In this document: in pieces, positions 1 to 7,949 of the stretch
Layout of the letters: each line of letters starts with the position of its first letter
How positions within the stretch are numbered: position 1 is the first letter of the stretch
Assembly (NCBI GenBank): GCA_016931035.1
Contig: JAFGFN010000208.1
Location: forward strand, 1 to 32,978
Direction: 5' to 3'
DNA: 32,978 bases
Origin: Candidatus Sumerlaeota bacterium
GTDB lineage: Bacteria; Sumerlaeota; Sumerlaeia; UBA8349
The notes under the pieces: model-generated
Told to the model about the DNA's origin: nothing
Database searches by the model: none
The model's input: only the letters and a program-made list of their open reading frames with translations
Program-made: the position numbers and the translations under genes

Positions 1-55
1 GCTGGGGGCGCTGAAACGGGGGAGGAAGAAGAAGGGGAAGGCGGAATAGAGTATC

Positions 56-140
56 CTGTCCCCGATTTCCTGTCCCCGATTTCCTGTCCCCGATTTCCTG
101 TCCCCGATTTCCTGTCCCCGATTTCGCTGTCCCCGATTTC
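56..140. repeat. 14-bp tandem array, six copies
   Basis: Five head-to-tail copies of CTGTCCCCGATTTC occupy 56-125. A sixth copy at 127-140 is offset by one extra G. The copies are identical, which points to recent amplification or active homogenisation. No spacers separate the units, so this is not CRISPR. Similar GGGACAG-containing repeats are known near REP-associated transposase genes in other bacteria, but no transposase is visible in this window. A short hairpin (CCCGC-GAT-GCGGG, 171-183) follows. The array lies downstream of the minus-strand unknown gene ending at 257. Confidence 0.9.
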
Positions 141-256
141 GAACTCAGGGTCGTGAAGTAGAGTCCACGGCCCGCGATGCGGGGGCGAGTCAAGGCAAAT
201 CGAAATTGGTGAGATTGCTGAGCCCGACCTTGGTTTTCCGAAGGGCGATCCAAATC

Positions 257-769
257 TCAGTGTTTGGGTTTCGGGGGGGAGGGGAGCGGGGTGTCGGGAT
301 CGGTCGATTTGTCGGGTCGAGCGGCGCCGAGTTTGCCGAGCGGGGCTTCGACTTTCGAGCCGCCGGAGTCCACCTTGAGATTGAATCCCTCGGCGGTCTC
401 GCAGACCTCGAAACCGTCGATCTTGTCTTTGTAGGCGGGATACACTCGTTTCTTCTGGTCGATAAGGTCGCGGACCGTTTCTTCAAAGAGGATCGCGCCG
501 AACTGATCGCCCGAGAGAAAGAGGTTCTCGACGACGGCGCGGATCTCCTTCTCGCGTTCTTCCTTGGGGAGCTGCGCGAGATTCCAGGCGATCACGCCCA
601 TCGACACGGCCATTTCGACGCCGTCGTGGCCTTCGCCCATCGAGTTCAGAACGGGCCCGACCAGTTCCGCCAGGGCGTCCGACAACGTTTTCTCGCCCGG
701 ATTGGCGCCTTCCTGTTGGGTCGGCGCGGCGTTTCCCTTCGGGGCGTTTGGCTTTCGATCTTCGATCAC
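257..769 (-). CDS. Hypothetical protein, about 170 aa
   Basis: I do not recognise this family. The reading frame is open from 943, but the first 58 codons encode a Pro/Ser/Arg-rich stretch that looks non-coding. GTG at 767-769 is preceded by AAAGGA with about 6 nt spacing and starts a better-behaved sequence (VIEDRKPNAPKG...), so that start is chosen; GTG at 943 is the alternative. The protein is soluble, without signal peptide or membrane segment. Its helical middle (about residues 30-110) is rich in Glu, Leu and Val, then comes a Lys/Tyr-rich segment and a Pro/Lys-rich tail. It lies downstream of the aldo/keto reductase on the same strand and may be the last gene of the pterin operon. Confidence 0.6.
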   Translation of the reverse strand: MIEDRKPNAPKGNAAPTQQEGANPGEKTLSDALAELVGPVLNSMGEGHDGVEMAVSMGVIAWNLAQLPKEEREKEIRAVVENLFLSGDQFGAILFEETVRDLIDQKKRVYPAYKDKIDGFEVCETAEGFNLKVDSGGSKVEAPLGKLGAARPDKSTDPDTPLPSPPKPKH

Positions 770-958
770 GGGGGTTCCTTTCGCGTTGGAGTCGGCGCGC
801 GGTCGGCGCCGAGAAGGAGAGTCCGGGGAATCGTTCGTGTCCGTTCTATTAGACGTTTCGGCACTTTTGGGGACAAGTTGAGCTGTGGGATGGGGGGACT
901 GCGATGGGGCCGAGTGTCGCCCGAAGAGAAAGGGCGGCGCCACTCAGGCGGTCGTTCT

Positions 959-2125
959 TCAGAGGGTCTTGCTCGGCCAGGACTGGGCCGCCTCGGCCAT
1001 GAGCTCGACGATGGGGATCTTGTTGGGACACCGGGACTGGCATTCTCCGCACGCGGTGCAGAGCGACGGGTCCCAGCCGGGTTCCTCTTCCCTCGTGAGG
1101 GCGGCGATTTGGGCGCGGGTTTCTTCGGAGAGGCTCGGGATTCGGAGATTGATGAAGGCTTCGAGGACCTGGGGGATCAGAATCCCCTGGGGACACTCTC
1201 CGCAATAGCCGCAGGCGGTGCATAGGTGTTTGAGGCTGACGTTGGCGAAGAGTTCGTCGAGCCGTTTGCGAAGAGCGTCGAGGACGTTCTCGGGCAGCGG
1301 TCCTTTCTCGACGGCGGCCGCGCCCTGGACGGCGTGATTGGAATAGCTGATGCCGTTGAGCGCCGCGGTGACTCCCGGATAGTGCGCGGTGAAGCGCAAC
1401 GCCGGCTCGACCAGCGAGGCGAACCCCAACTCTTCGGCGATCGACGCGAGAACGGGGGCCGAACGCGCGAGTCGTCCGCCCGCCAAGGGGTTCATCGCCA
1501 CGATTCCGATTCCGCGTTCGGCGCAGTACTCGACGGTGCGCACGCGACGCGCGTCGGCCAGGTGAAACGGAATCGTGACCATATCGAATTCGCAGGGGGA
1601 ATCCTGGAGATAATGCAGCGTCTCGTCGTCCTGGCCGTGGGTGGTCAGGCCGAGATAGTCGAAGAGGCCTTCCTCCTTGGCCAGGAGGACCCCTTCGAGA
1701 AACCCGCCCTTCTTGATGCCCTCCTGGAACACGTCCTCGCTGTGGACCGCCCAGAACTGGTACATGTCGAGATGGTCGACGCCGAGGACCTTCATCGACC
1801 GCTCGATCTGCCGACGCGCGTCGTCGGCGGCGCGAATGCCGAACCCTCGGTTGGGCTGGAATTCTCCGATTTCGACGCCGCCGTTGCCGGGCGAGCTCTT
1901 CGCCGTCACAATCAGCTGGCTCCGGTCGAGCCCCTCGAGCGCGGCGCCCAACCAGGATTCCGAGCGCTCCTTGCAGTAGGCGGGGGCGACGTCGAAGTAG
2001 TTGACCCCGAGTTCGACGGCCTTGTGGACGGCCTCGACGGCCGAGTCTTCGTCCTTAAACCGCATGCACCCGAAGGCGAGGGCCGAGACGTTCCAACCGG
2101 TTCTCTCGACGGGGCGATATTCCAT
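959..2125 (-). CDS. Aldo/keto reductase with C-terminal 2x[4Fe-4S] ferredoxin domain
   Basis: This is a 388-aa NAD(P)H-dependent oxidoreductase of the aldo/keto reductase superfamily. The TIM barrel fills residues 1-280 with the usual tetrad visible as Asp45, Tyr50, Lys76 and His128. Two cysteine clusters follow: C302-C305-C308-C311 and C356-C359-C362-C366, each followed by Pro, as in bacterial-type ferredoxins. The family of AKRs with ferredoxin tails is known, but its substrates are poorly defined. The gene starts 16 bp after the folE stop on the same strand, so it is probably cotranscribed with the pterin genes. A pterin or other reduced-cofactor substrate is possible but is only inference. 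Confidence 0.9.
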   Translation of the reverse strand: MEYRPVERTGWNVSALAFGCMRFKDEDSAVEAVHKAVELGVNYFDVAPAYCKERSESWLGAALEGLDRSQLIVTAKSSPGNGGVEIGEFQPNRGFGIRAADDARRQIERSMKVLGVDHLDMYQFWAVHSEDVFQEGIKKGGFLEGVLLAKEEGLFDYLGLTTHGQDDETLHYLQDSPCEFDMVTIPFHLADARRVRTVEYCAERGIGIVAMNPLAGGRLARSAPVLASIAEELGFASLVEPALRFTAHYPGVTAALNGISYSNHAVQGAAAVEKGPLPENVLDALRKRLDELFANVSLKHLCTACGYCGECPQGILIPQVLEAFINLRIPSLSEETRAQIAALTREEEPGWDPSLCTACGECQSRCPNKIPIVELMAEAAQSWPSKTL

Positions 2126-2141
2126 GCGGGTTCTCCCGTTC

Positions 2142-2717
2142 TCAGAAAGTGCGAGGGCTCGCGCCCGCGATCAGGTTCATGAACTCGGTACGGGTCGCGA
2201 TGTCCTTGTGGAAGCTTCCGAGGACGGACGAGGTGGTCATGACCGAGTTCTGCTTTTCGACGCCCCGCATCATCATGCACAAGTGTTGACACTCCATGAC
2301 GACGCCCACCCCTTCGCAATCGATCGTGTCGCGGATCGCGCGGGCGATCTGGGCGGTCAGCCGTTCCTGGATCTGGAGCCGCCGTGCGAACAGGTCGGCC
2401 AGGCGCGCGAGTTTGCTCACCCCGATGACTTCCGTCTTGGCGATGTAGCCGATGTGGCACCGGCCGAAGAAGGGAAGCATGTGGTGTTCGCAAATCGAGT
2501 AGATCTCGATGTCGCGGGCGATGATCATGTTGTTCGCCTCGGACTTGAACACGGCGCCGTTGACGGCCTCGACCGGGTCGGCGGCGTAGCCCTGGAAGAG
2601 GAACGCGTAGGCCTCGGCCACGCGCTCGGGGGTCTTGAGCAAGCCCTCGCGCTCGGGGTCTTCTCCGATTTCAATCAAGAGTTGCCGAATGAGATTCTTC
2701 ACCTTCTCGACGTTCAT
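2142..2717 (-). CDS. folE: GTP cyclohydrolase I
   Basis: Converts GTP to 7,8-dihydroneopterin triphosphate and formate, the first step of folate and tetrahydropterin synthesis. The 191-aa protein is the normal bacterial length for type IA. Zinc ligands are visible as Cys76 and His79 in the SICEHH motif and Cys147 in the ECQHLC motif. The LLKTPERVAEAY segment near the N-terminus and the GVEKQNS segment are also typical. Its ATG overlaps the folK stop by 4 bp, so translation is probably coupled. It is third in the run SDR-folB-folK-folE. No folP, folC or folA is present in the window. Confidence 0.97.
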   Translation of the reverse strand: MNVEKVKNLIRQLLIEIGEDPEREGLLKTPERVAEAYAFLFQGYAADPVEAVNGAVFKSEANNMIIARDIEIYSICEHHMLPFFGRCHIGYIAKTEVIGVSKLARLADLFARRLQIQERLTAQIARAIRDTIDCEGVGVVMECQHLCMMMRGVEKQNSVMTTSSVLGSFHKDIATRTEFMNLIAGASPRTF

Positions 2718-3298
2718 TGAGAGATCTCGCTTTCGATTGTGTCGGCGCGGCCGTCATGGGGCGGATCGCCTTCCGGGGCGAAACGACGGCGCAAGTCCTG
2801 TGTGAATTCGTCGCGGGGTTCGAGACCCTGCCGGTCCGTCTCCGAGACCCGATCCGCGATTCGCTCGCCCGTTCCGGGAAGCATCAGATCGGGATCCAAC
2901 TCGAGCAGCGGGACCGAGACGAAGCCCCGTGAGGCGACGTCGGGATCGGGAATCGTCAGGTCGGGCGCGTCGATCGCGAGGTCGCCGTAGAGCGCGAGAT
3001 CGAGATCGATGGTCCGCGCCGCAAACCGGTCCTCGGATCGCGCGCGGCTTTCGTTCGACTCGATTCGCCTCAAGAGTCCGAACTTGAGATCCCGCGCGCT
3101 CAAACGCGTCTCGATGCGCACGACGCCGTTCAGATAATCCGGCTGTTCGGGCCGGTCGATCGCCGGGCTCCGGTAGAACGTCGAGATTCCAGTGACGCGC
3201 ACTTCGCGCGCCAGGGTCTCGAGCGCCGCCGCGATGTGGCGCTCGGACTCGATGTTCGATCCGACCGCGATGTAGGCCACGACCGGTTTCGCGCTCAT
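2714..3298 (-). CDS. folK: 6-hydroxymethyl-7,8-dihydropterin pyrophosphokinase (HPPK)
   Basis: Transfers pyrophosphate from ATP to 6-hydroxymethyl-7,8-dihydropterin in folate synthesis. The 194-aa sequence shows the family start AYIAVGSNI (8-16), the pterin-binding region around YRSPAIDRPEQPDYLNGV (42-60) and the magnesium-binding motif RTIDLDLALYGD with Asp98 and Asp100. After about residue 160 there is a charged tail of some 35 residues that the typical 160-aa enzyme lacks. It overlaps both neighbours by 4 bp: its ATG lies in the end of folB, and its stop lies over the folE start. That is a tightly coupled operon. Confidence 0.96.
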   Translation of the reverse strand: MSAKPVVAYIAVGSNIESERHIAAALETLAREVRVTGISTFYRSPAIDRPEQPDYLNGVVRIETRLSARDLKFGLLRRIESNESRARSEDRFAARTIDLDLALYGDLAIDAPDLTIPDPDVASRGFVSVPLLELDPDLMLPGTGERIADRVSETDRQGLEPRDEFTQDLRRRFAPEGDPPHDGRADTIESEISQ

Positions 3299-3675
3299 GC
3301 TCCCGCCGTCCGACTTCGCACGATCTCGACCCCGACGCTGCGCGCGAACCGAAGCGCCGTCGGTTTATCGACGCGGATGCGGACTTTCTCGATTCGAGGC
3401 AGAGAGAGGCAGTAGTCCGCGAGCGACTGGGCCAGCGCCTCGACTAGAAAGAACTCCGACGCCTCGACGATCTCGATCAGCCGGTTCTTGATCCCCTTGT
3501 AGTCCACCGTGTCTTCGATCCGGTCCGACCGGCATGCCTCGGACAGGTCGGCGTAGAGCGTCGCGTTGACCACCACGTCCTGTCGCTTGAGGCGTTCCTC
3601 CTCGTTGACGCCGACGATGCATCGCGCCAGGAGATCGCAGATGTGGATCCGATCGAGTTCCGTCTCAGCACCCAT
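3295..3675 (-). CDS. folB: Dihydroneopterin aldolase
   Basis: Cleaves 7,8-dihydroneopterin to 6-hydroxymethyl-7,8-dihydropterin and glycolaldehyde, the step before FolK. The 126-aa length is normal. Family hallmarks are the IVGVNEEER segment with a conserved Glu near residue 25, the DTVDY motif (55-59), the helix containing FFLVEALAQSLADYCL, and the catalytic Lys104 in VDKPTALRF. The ATG at 3673-3675 has a GGGAAG ribosome site about 6 nt upstream. The gene overlaps the end of the SDR gene by 11 bp and the folK start by 4 bp. Confidence 0.95.
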   Translation of the reverse strand: MGAETELDRIHICDLLARCIVGVNEEERLKRQDVVVNATLYADLSEACRSDRIEDTVDYKGIKNRLIEIVEASEFFLVEALAQSLADYCLSLPRIEKVRIRVDKPTALRFARSVGVEIVRSRTAGA

Positions 3676-4447
3676 AGACGCTTCCCTTCATGTGGCGTCC
3701 GCCGTCGACGAAGAGGACCTGGCCCGTGACGAACCGGCTTCGGAGGAGATAGAGCGCGGCGTCGATCACGTCTTGGGCGGAGCCGTGGCTCTGGAGCGGA
3801 TTCGTATGTTTCATCTTGTCGAGATAGGCGTCGGTTTCGCCGACCGGGGGGAGGATGAGGCCCGGCGCGACGGCGTTGACGCGGATTCGAGGGGCGAATT
3901 CGAGGGCCAGCATCCGCGTGAGACTGAAAAGCAACCGTTTGCTCGCGTGGTACGAAGCGTGGACGCGATCGTAGTCGGCGATCCGCGCGTCGAGAAGATT
4001 CAGGATCGACCCTTCGCGCTCTTGGGCGGCAAACGCGCGCGACAACGCCAGGGGGGCGAAGGCGTTGACCTGAAGGGTCTTGAGGAAGTCTTCGGGCGGG
4101 ACTTCGGTGAGAATGTCGCGCGGGAAGACCGCCGCGTTGTTGACCAGAATGTCGATTGGGCCGGCGACGTGAACCGCCTCGGCGAAAAGCGTCGCTCCCG
4201 CGTCGGGCTTGGCCAGGTCCGTCTGGACGGTCCAGGCCCGCGCGCCCCGGTCGCGCAAGCTGGAGGCGAGCGACTCGGCGGGTCCCTGTGAACGGCCGTA
4301 GTGGACGACCACGTGGACGCCTTCGGCGCCGAGGGCCTCGCACAACGCGCGCCCGAGCCGCTTGGCGCCGCCGGTGACGAGCGCCGTTCGGCCGGCGAGA
4401 ACTTCGCGTCCGGAGGGCGATTGAGGAATTGCTCTCGATGCGGTCAT
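3665..4447 (-). CDS. SDR oxidoreductase, pteridine reductase (PTR1/FolM)-like
   Basis: A 260-aa short-chain dehydrogenase. The cofactor loop is TGGAKRLG (25-32), the TGxxxRxG form seen in pteridine reductases, where the Arg helps select NADPH. NNA is at 103-105. The usual catalytic Ser is replaced by Asp153 (NLLDA), followed by Tyr166 and Lys170 (YHASK). The Asp-Tyr-Lys set is characteristic of PTR1 and of E. coli FolM. Together with its place at the head of a folB-folK-folE run, this supports reduction of a dihydropterin or dihydrofolate. ATG 4445-4447 is preferred because GGGGGA lies 7 nt upstream; an in-frame GTG at 4462 is the alternative. Confidence 0.88.
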   Translation of the reverse strand: MTASRAIPQSPSGREVLAGRTALVTGGAKRLGRALCEALGAEGVHVVVHYGRSQGPAESLASSLRDRGARAWTVQTDLAKPDAGATLFAEAVHVAGPIDILVNNAAVFPRDILTEVPPEDFLKTLQVNAFAPLALSRAFAAQEREGSILNLLDARIADYDRVHASYHASKRLLFSLTRMLALEFAPRIRVNAVAPGLILPPVGETDAYLDKMKHTNPLQSHGSAQDVIDAALYLLRSRFVTGQVLFVDGGRHMKGSVYGC

Positions 4448-4574
4448 GGCGGTTTCCCCCACCGAGGGGTTTCGGGCGGGCTTCGTCCGACTGCGCCAGA
4501 GTGTCGGTGCATCGACGGAACTCGATGTGGAACTCCGCCCGATTCCGGTGCACGCGAGTCCGACAGTTTCTCCG

Positions 4575-4603
4575 ATGGTATCTCAAAACCGGGAGGTCTG
4601 CAA
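4575..4603 (-). promoter_or_regulatory. Weak sigma70-like promoter candidate for the pterin operon
   Basis: On the minus strand TTGCAG (4598-4603) and TACCAT (4575-4580) are separated by exactly 17 bp, about 125 bp before the SDR start. The match to consensus is only partial. The divergent acyl-CoA dehydrogenase gene begins at 4739, so both promoters must lie in this 291-bp spacer. Confidence 0.25.
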
Positions 4604-4738
4604 TTTCGATATTTCGATTGCTTTTTGGACGATGAACCGATAGAAAAGCTCCCTTAATGTGAGGGTTTTGCGTTCCCACACGATGCGTAACCGCCGAGAA
4701 TTCAAATATCTGAAGATGCCTGCGACAGGAGGAGCCCG

Positions 4739-5896
4739 ATGGACTTCGCGTTGACCGAAATACAGGAGATGATCCGCGATACGGCGCGCCAAATCGGCGA
4801 GGAAATCATTCTGCCCAACCGCGCGCGCTGGGACGAGGAAGAGACGTTTCCGACCGAAGCGCTCGACGCCCTGGCCAAGTCCGACATGATGGGTGTCTAC
4901 ATTCCCGAGGAGTACGGCGGGATGGGAGGCGGCGCGCTGGATCTATGCATCGCGGTCGAAGAGCTGAGCAAGTTCTGCGGCAGCGTCGCGGTCTCCTACG
5001 CGGCCAACGCCCTGGGGGCGTTCCCGATCCTCCTGCACGGGACCGAGGAGCACAAACAGAAGTACATGCCCAAGCTGGCAACCGGCGAATACTACGCCGC
5101 CTTCGGGCTGACCGAACCCAATGCGGGCTCGGACGCCGGTTCGGTGGAGACCACGGCGGTGCGCGACGGCGAGGAGTACGTGATCAACGGCACCAAACAG
5201 TGGATCACCAACGCGGGCGAGGCGCACGTCTATACGGTGATCGCCTCGACCAATCGCAAGCGCGGCGCGCGGGGCTTGAGCGCCATCATCGTCGACAAGG
5301 ACACGCCCGGTTTCGATTTCGGCGCGAAAGAGAAGAAGATGGGTATCCGCAGCTCGATCACGCGCGAGCTGCACTTCCAGGACTGCCGAGTTCCGGTGAG
5401 CCACCTTCTCTACAAGGAGAACCGGGGGTTCCGAGTCGCGATGGACACGCTCGACAAATCGCGGCCCGGCATCGGCGCCCAGGCGCTGGGGATCGCCGAC
5501 GGCGCGCTCAAGGAGGCGGCCGAGTTCGCCCAGAACCGAGTGCAGTTCGGCCAGCCGGTGACGGCGTTCCAGGCCGTGCAGCATATGATGGCGGACATGG
5601 CGATCGCCATCGAGGCGTCGCGATGGTTGGTGTATCGGTCGGCCGTGGCCGTGGACAACGACGAGCCGGGCGCGTCGGCGATCGCGGCGATGGCCAAGGT
5701 GTTCGCGTCCGACACGGCGATGAAAGTCACGACCGACGCCGTCCAGGTGTGCGGCGGCTCGGGCTACATGCGCGAATACCCGCTCGAGAAACGGATGCGC
5801 GACGCCAAGATCACCCAGATCTACGAGGGCACGAACCAGATTCAGCGCAACATCATCGCCCTGGACCTCATCCGCCGCACGGCGCGGAAGTCGTAG
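4739..5896 (+). CDS. Acyl-CoA dehydrogenase
   Basis: A 385-aa FAD-dependent acyl-CoA dehydrogenase, which introduces the alpha-beta double bond in an acyl-CoA and passes electrons to ETF. Length and domain order are normal: N-terminal helices, beta domain with FGLTEPNAGSD near residue 125, C-terminal helical domain. The second family signature, CGGSGYMREYPLEKRMRDAK, lies near residue 340, and the catalytic Glu363 is in IYEGTNQIQR, the position used by short/medium-chain and glutaryl-type enzymes. The ATG follows a strong CAGGAGG site. It stands alone, divergent from the pterin operon, with no ETF or thiolase gene nearby, so the exact substrate cannot be read from context. Confidence 0.95.
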   Translation: MDFALTEIQEMIRDTARQIGEEIILPNRARWDEEETFPTEALDALAKSDMMGVYIPEEYGGMGGGALDLCIAVEELSKFCGSVAVSYAANALGAFPILLHGTEEHKQKYMPKLATGEYYAAFGLTEPNAGSDAGSVETTAVRDGEEYVINGTKQWITNAGEAHVYTVIASTNRKRGARGLSAIIVDKDTPGFDFGAKEKKMGIRSSITRELHFQDCRVPVSHLLYKENRGFRVAMDTLDKSRPGIGAQALGIADGALKEAAEFAQNRVQFGQPVTAFQAVQHMMADMAIAIEASRWLVYRSAVAVDNDEPGASAIAAMAKVFASDTAMKVTTDAVQVCGGSGYMREYPLEKRMRDAKITQIYEGTNQIQRNIIALDLIRRTARKS

Positions 5897-5903
5897 GAGT
5901 GGC

Positions 5904-5921
5904 GCAGGCTTTCCAGCCTGC
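5904..5921 (+). terminator. Hairpin just after the acyl-CoA dehydrogenase
   Basis: GCAGGCT (5904-5910) and AGCCTGC (5915-5921) form a perfect 7-bp stem with loop TTCC, 8 bp after the stop codon. No T-run follows. It may end transcription or simply be a REP-like unit; its core resembles the larger repeat just downstream. Confidence 0.45.
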
Positions 5922-5974
5922 GAAACGTGATGCTTTCCCCGATTCGTGATCGCGCATCGTTCGGTTTTGGTCTG

Positions 5975-6069
5975 GTTCTTTCCTGGGAACGCCAGGCTCC
6001 AGCCTGGCATCGAGCGGGGTGTCCGGAGAAGAAGAGCCAGGCTGGAGCCTGGCGTTCCCAGGAAAGAAC
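5975..6069. repeat. Perfect 34-bp inverted repeat, REP/BIME-like
   Basis: The arms at 5975-6008 and 6036-6069 are exact reverse complements over 34 bp, separated by a 27-bp loop. Each arm also contains its own hairpin (GCCAGGCT-CC-AGCCTGGC at 5991-6008 and its mate). Nested palindromes of this kind are typical of bacterial interspersed mosaic elements. The perfect match suggests recent origin. It marks the left edge of the accessory island at 6.1-8.9 kb. Confidence 0.85.
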
Positions 6070-6117
6070 TCAGTCGTCTTCCATCAATATCAGTGTGAAG
6101 GACTACTAGGATCATGA

Positions 6118-6225
6118 CTGCTGTTGGCGCTCGCCGATATCGAGGGCATGACCGCCGAACTCATCCACATGGGGCTGTCACAAGGCGAACGCCTCAAACG
6201 CCTCAACGAAATCGCCATCCGCTAG
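6118..6225 (+). pseudogene. Possible 3' remnant of an unknown gene
   Basis: A 35-codon open stretch, stop-bounded at 6115 and ending in TAG at 6223-6225, encodes a plausible C-terminus (ADIEGMTAELIHMGLSQGER...). It has no ATG at its beginning and no ribosome site. The amphipathic, protein-like composition contrasts with other frames here. It could be the truncated end of a gene cut by insertion of the upstream repeat. The rest of 5897-6407 holds the hairpins described and nothing else recognised. Confidence 0.25.
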
Positions 6226-6407
6226 ATGCAAGCGCCGACTTCCGCTCTGGCGGTTAAGCAACTCAAGGGATGTTCCTGGGGTGGATTCTTCAGGTAGTAT
6301 TGCTTGATGAGCCGACGGCCTCAAGACGAAGGCACGGCACCGCGGGGATTGAATTGATGCGGGCCGGCTACCTGGGATCACGACCGGCGTGTGGAGGTTC
6401 TCCGGAC

Positions 6408-7241
6408 ATGACAGATATACTCGATCAGCTCTCCTTGGGCGAAGCAACCAGAATCTTGCGATTTCGACCTGCTAGTGAAGCGAAGTTCCATAACCAGGTC
6501 AAGTATTTGAGAACAGCAATTGCAGAGCAGGTGTATCCCAATCTGAAGATCGTCTCTCTTGAGAGATCTGACCCATCAGCGAGTTTTGACTACTTGATTG
6601 TGATAACCGGCGGCAAGAGCGAATTCGAGCGTAGGATGCCTCCCCATGTCCAAGAGGATATTTTCAAGCGCGTTCATCCCGGCCGGGATTGGGAGATCAT
6701 GTGGGCCGACGGAACCGTCGCGAATGCGCCCAATCCAGGCTGCTCACTTGCCAGCAGAGATCCCTTCGATGAAGTCCTTCATGAAATCACAGCCGGTCTA
6801 TATGTGGTCAACGAGGTGTTGTCAAGAGAGGGGCAAGCCGCTCGACTGGATGCAATGGAAAAGGAAGCGCGGCCCGACTGCCAATGTGCAAGATGTAAGA
6901 AAACGATCAGCGAGCAAGAGATGGTGTTCGCGTACAAATGCAGCAAGTGCAATCAGATCTTCTGTCACTCCTGTGGGTTCATTGGCAGTGTAGCCGCGTG
7001 CCCGTTTTGCGAGAGAGGTGAGGAGAACAAACAACCGTGGTCTCAGATAGAGCAGTCGTCAAGCCCTATGAAGGATGAGGGACGAATTGACGAACTCTAT
7101 CGAAACCTTCTTGCTATAGTGGCAGGGGATAGGCAAAAAGCCGAACGAGTAATTGAACATGAACGCCAATGCAGACGGTCTGCATCTAGAGAGGAACTGA
7201 TCGAAATTGCCATCTTTCATTGGGAGCAGGATAATAGATGA
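6408..7241 (+). CDS. Unknown protein with RING-like/treble-clef zinc-binding region
   Basis: A 277-aa protein I do not recognise. ATG 6408 has GGAGG 10 nt upstream; the frame is open from 6270 but the extra N-terminus looks non-coding. Residues 1-150 form a mixed alpha/beta region of unknown fold (motifs DYLIVITGG, WEIMWADG). Residues 158-201 hold nine cysteines (158, 160, 163, 178, 181, 186, 189, 198, 201) in CxxC pairs, consistent with a two-zinc RING-like or treble-clef module. The last 55 residues are charged and helical (RIDELYRNLLAIVAGDRQ). Codon use is clearly AT-richer than the neighbours, suggesting horizontal acquisition. The protein is probably cytoplasmic. Confidence 0.75.
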   Translation: MTDILDQLSLGEATRILRFRPASEAKFHNQVKYLRTAIAEQVYPNLKIVSLERSDPSASFDYLIVITGGKSEFERRMPPHVQEDIFKRVHPGRDWEIMWADGTVANAPNPGCSLASRDPFDEVLHEITAGLYVVNEVLSREGQAARLDAMEKEARPDCQCARCKKTISEQEMVFAYKCSKCNQIFCHSCGFIGSVAACPFCERGEENKQPWSQIEQSSSPMKDEGRIDELYRNLLAIVAGDRQKAERVIEHERQCRRSASREELIEIAIFHWEQDNR

Positions 7242-7460
7242 TTGAGGCAGGGGGCATGTGGAATAAGCACTGCCCTTTCGCCTTCATGCAGTTCGAGGGA
7301 GCGGGGTCATGCTTGAGCAACGCTCTCCTCCTTGCGCCGGTCCCTGCGATTCGCGCTGGAGTGCGGGGTCGTGGCGGTGCTATTGTAGCATAAGGGAAAG
7401 AAGGCGGGAGACTGGCTCCACCTTCTCCTTGAGGTTCCGTCGGCGCGGGAAGGCATTGTG

Positions 7461-7949
7461 ATGGACAAGATGCGGGTGTATGTAGACGCTTCGGCTTTCG
7501 GCGGGTACTTCGACGACGAGTTCGCCGAGAGCACCGAGCCGTTCTTCGATGCGATCCTGACGGGACAAGCCACGGCCCTGATCTCCGACACGCTCGTGGG
7601 CGAGTTGGCGGGGGCGCCCGAGCGCGTTCAGGACTTGCTTCGGCAAGTGATGACCGGGAACTGCGTGTACCTGGAATCGGGCGACGAGGTGGACGACTTG
7701 CGTGACGCCTACCTGACAGCCGGCGTGCTTTCGCCCAAGTGGACGGACGATGCCACACACGTGGCACACGCTTCCGTTGCCCGCGCAGATGTGGTGGTCT
7801 CCTGGAACTTCAAGCACTTGGTGAACCCCTCGCGAATCCGTGCGTTCGATGGAGTGAATACGGCACAGGGTTACGGGCCGGTTGTGATCATGACCCCGCT
7901 TGACGTTGCGGGCGCCGTGAAGGAGAAAGAAGATGAAACGAAAGACTAA
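7461..7949 (+). CDS. PIN-domain protein, VapC-like ribonuclease toxin
   Basis: A 162-aa PIN-domain protein, predicted to be a metal-dependent endoribonuclease. Candidate acidic residues are Asp9 in YVDAS, the Asp/Glu of ISDTLVGEL near residue 45, and the Asp pair of DDATHVAHA near residue 98. VVSWNFKHLVN is the typical family C-terminal strand motif. ATG 7461 follows GGAAGG by 7 nt; GTG 7458 is an alternative. It overlaps the next small gene by 17 bp. The toxin-first order reverses the usual vapBC arrangement but is common for this PIN subgroup. The 220 bp upstream show nothing I recognise. Confidence 0.85.
   Translation: MDKMRVYVDASAFGGYFDDEFAESTEPFFDAILTGQATALISDTLVGELAGAPERVQDLLRQVMTGNCVYLESGDEVDDLRDAYLTAGVLSPKWTDDATHVAHASVARADVVVSWNFKHLVNPSRIRAFDGVNTAQGYGPVVIMTPLDVAGAVKEKEDETKD

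Noticed and set aside
56..140. CRISPR array
   Set aside because: Units are 14 bp, head to tail and without spacers; no cas genes are in the window. The same applies to the other arrays.
206..1225. Long plus-strand frame of 339 codons
   Set aside because: It runs opposite the unknown gene and the aldo/keto reductase, is Gly/Arg/Phe-rich without motifs, and reflects the high GC at third positions of the real genes.
6270..6407. Upstream extension of the zinc-finger protein
   Set aside because: The 46 extra residues look non-coding, and the ribosome site belongs to ATG 6408.
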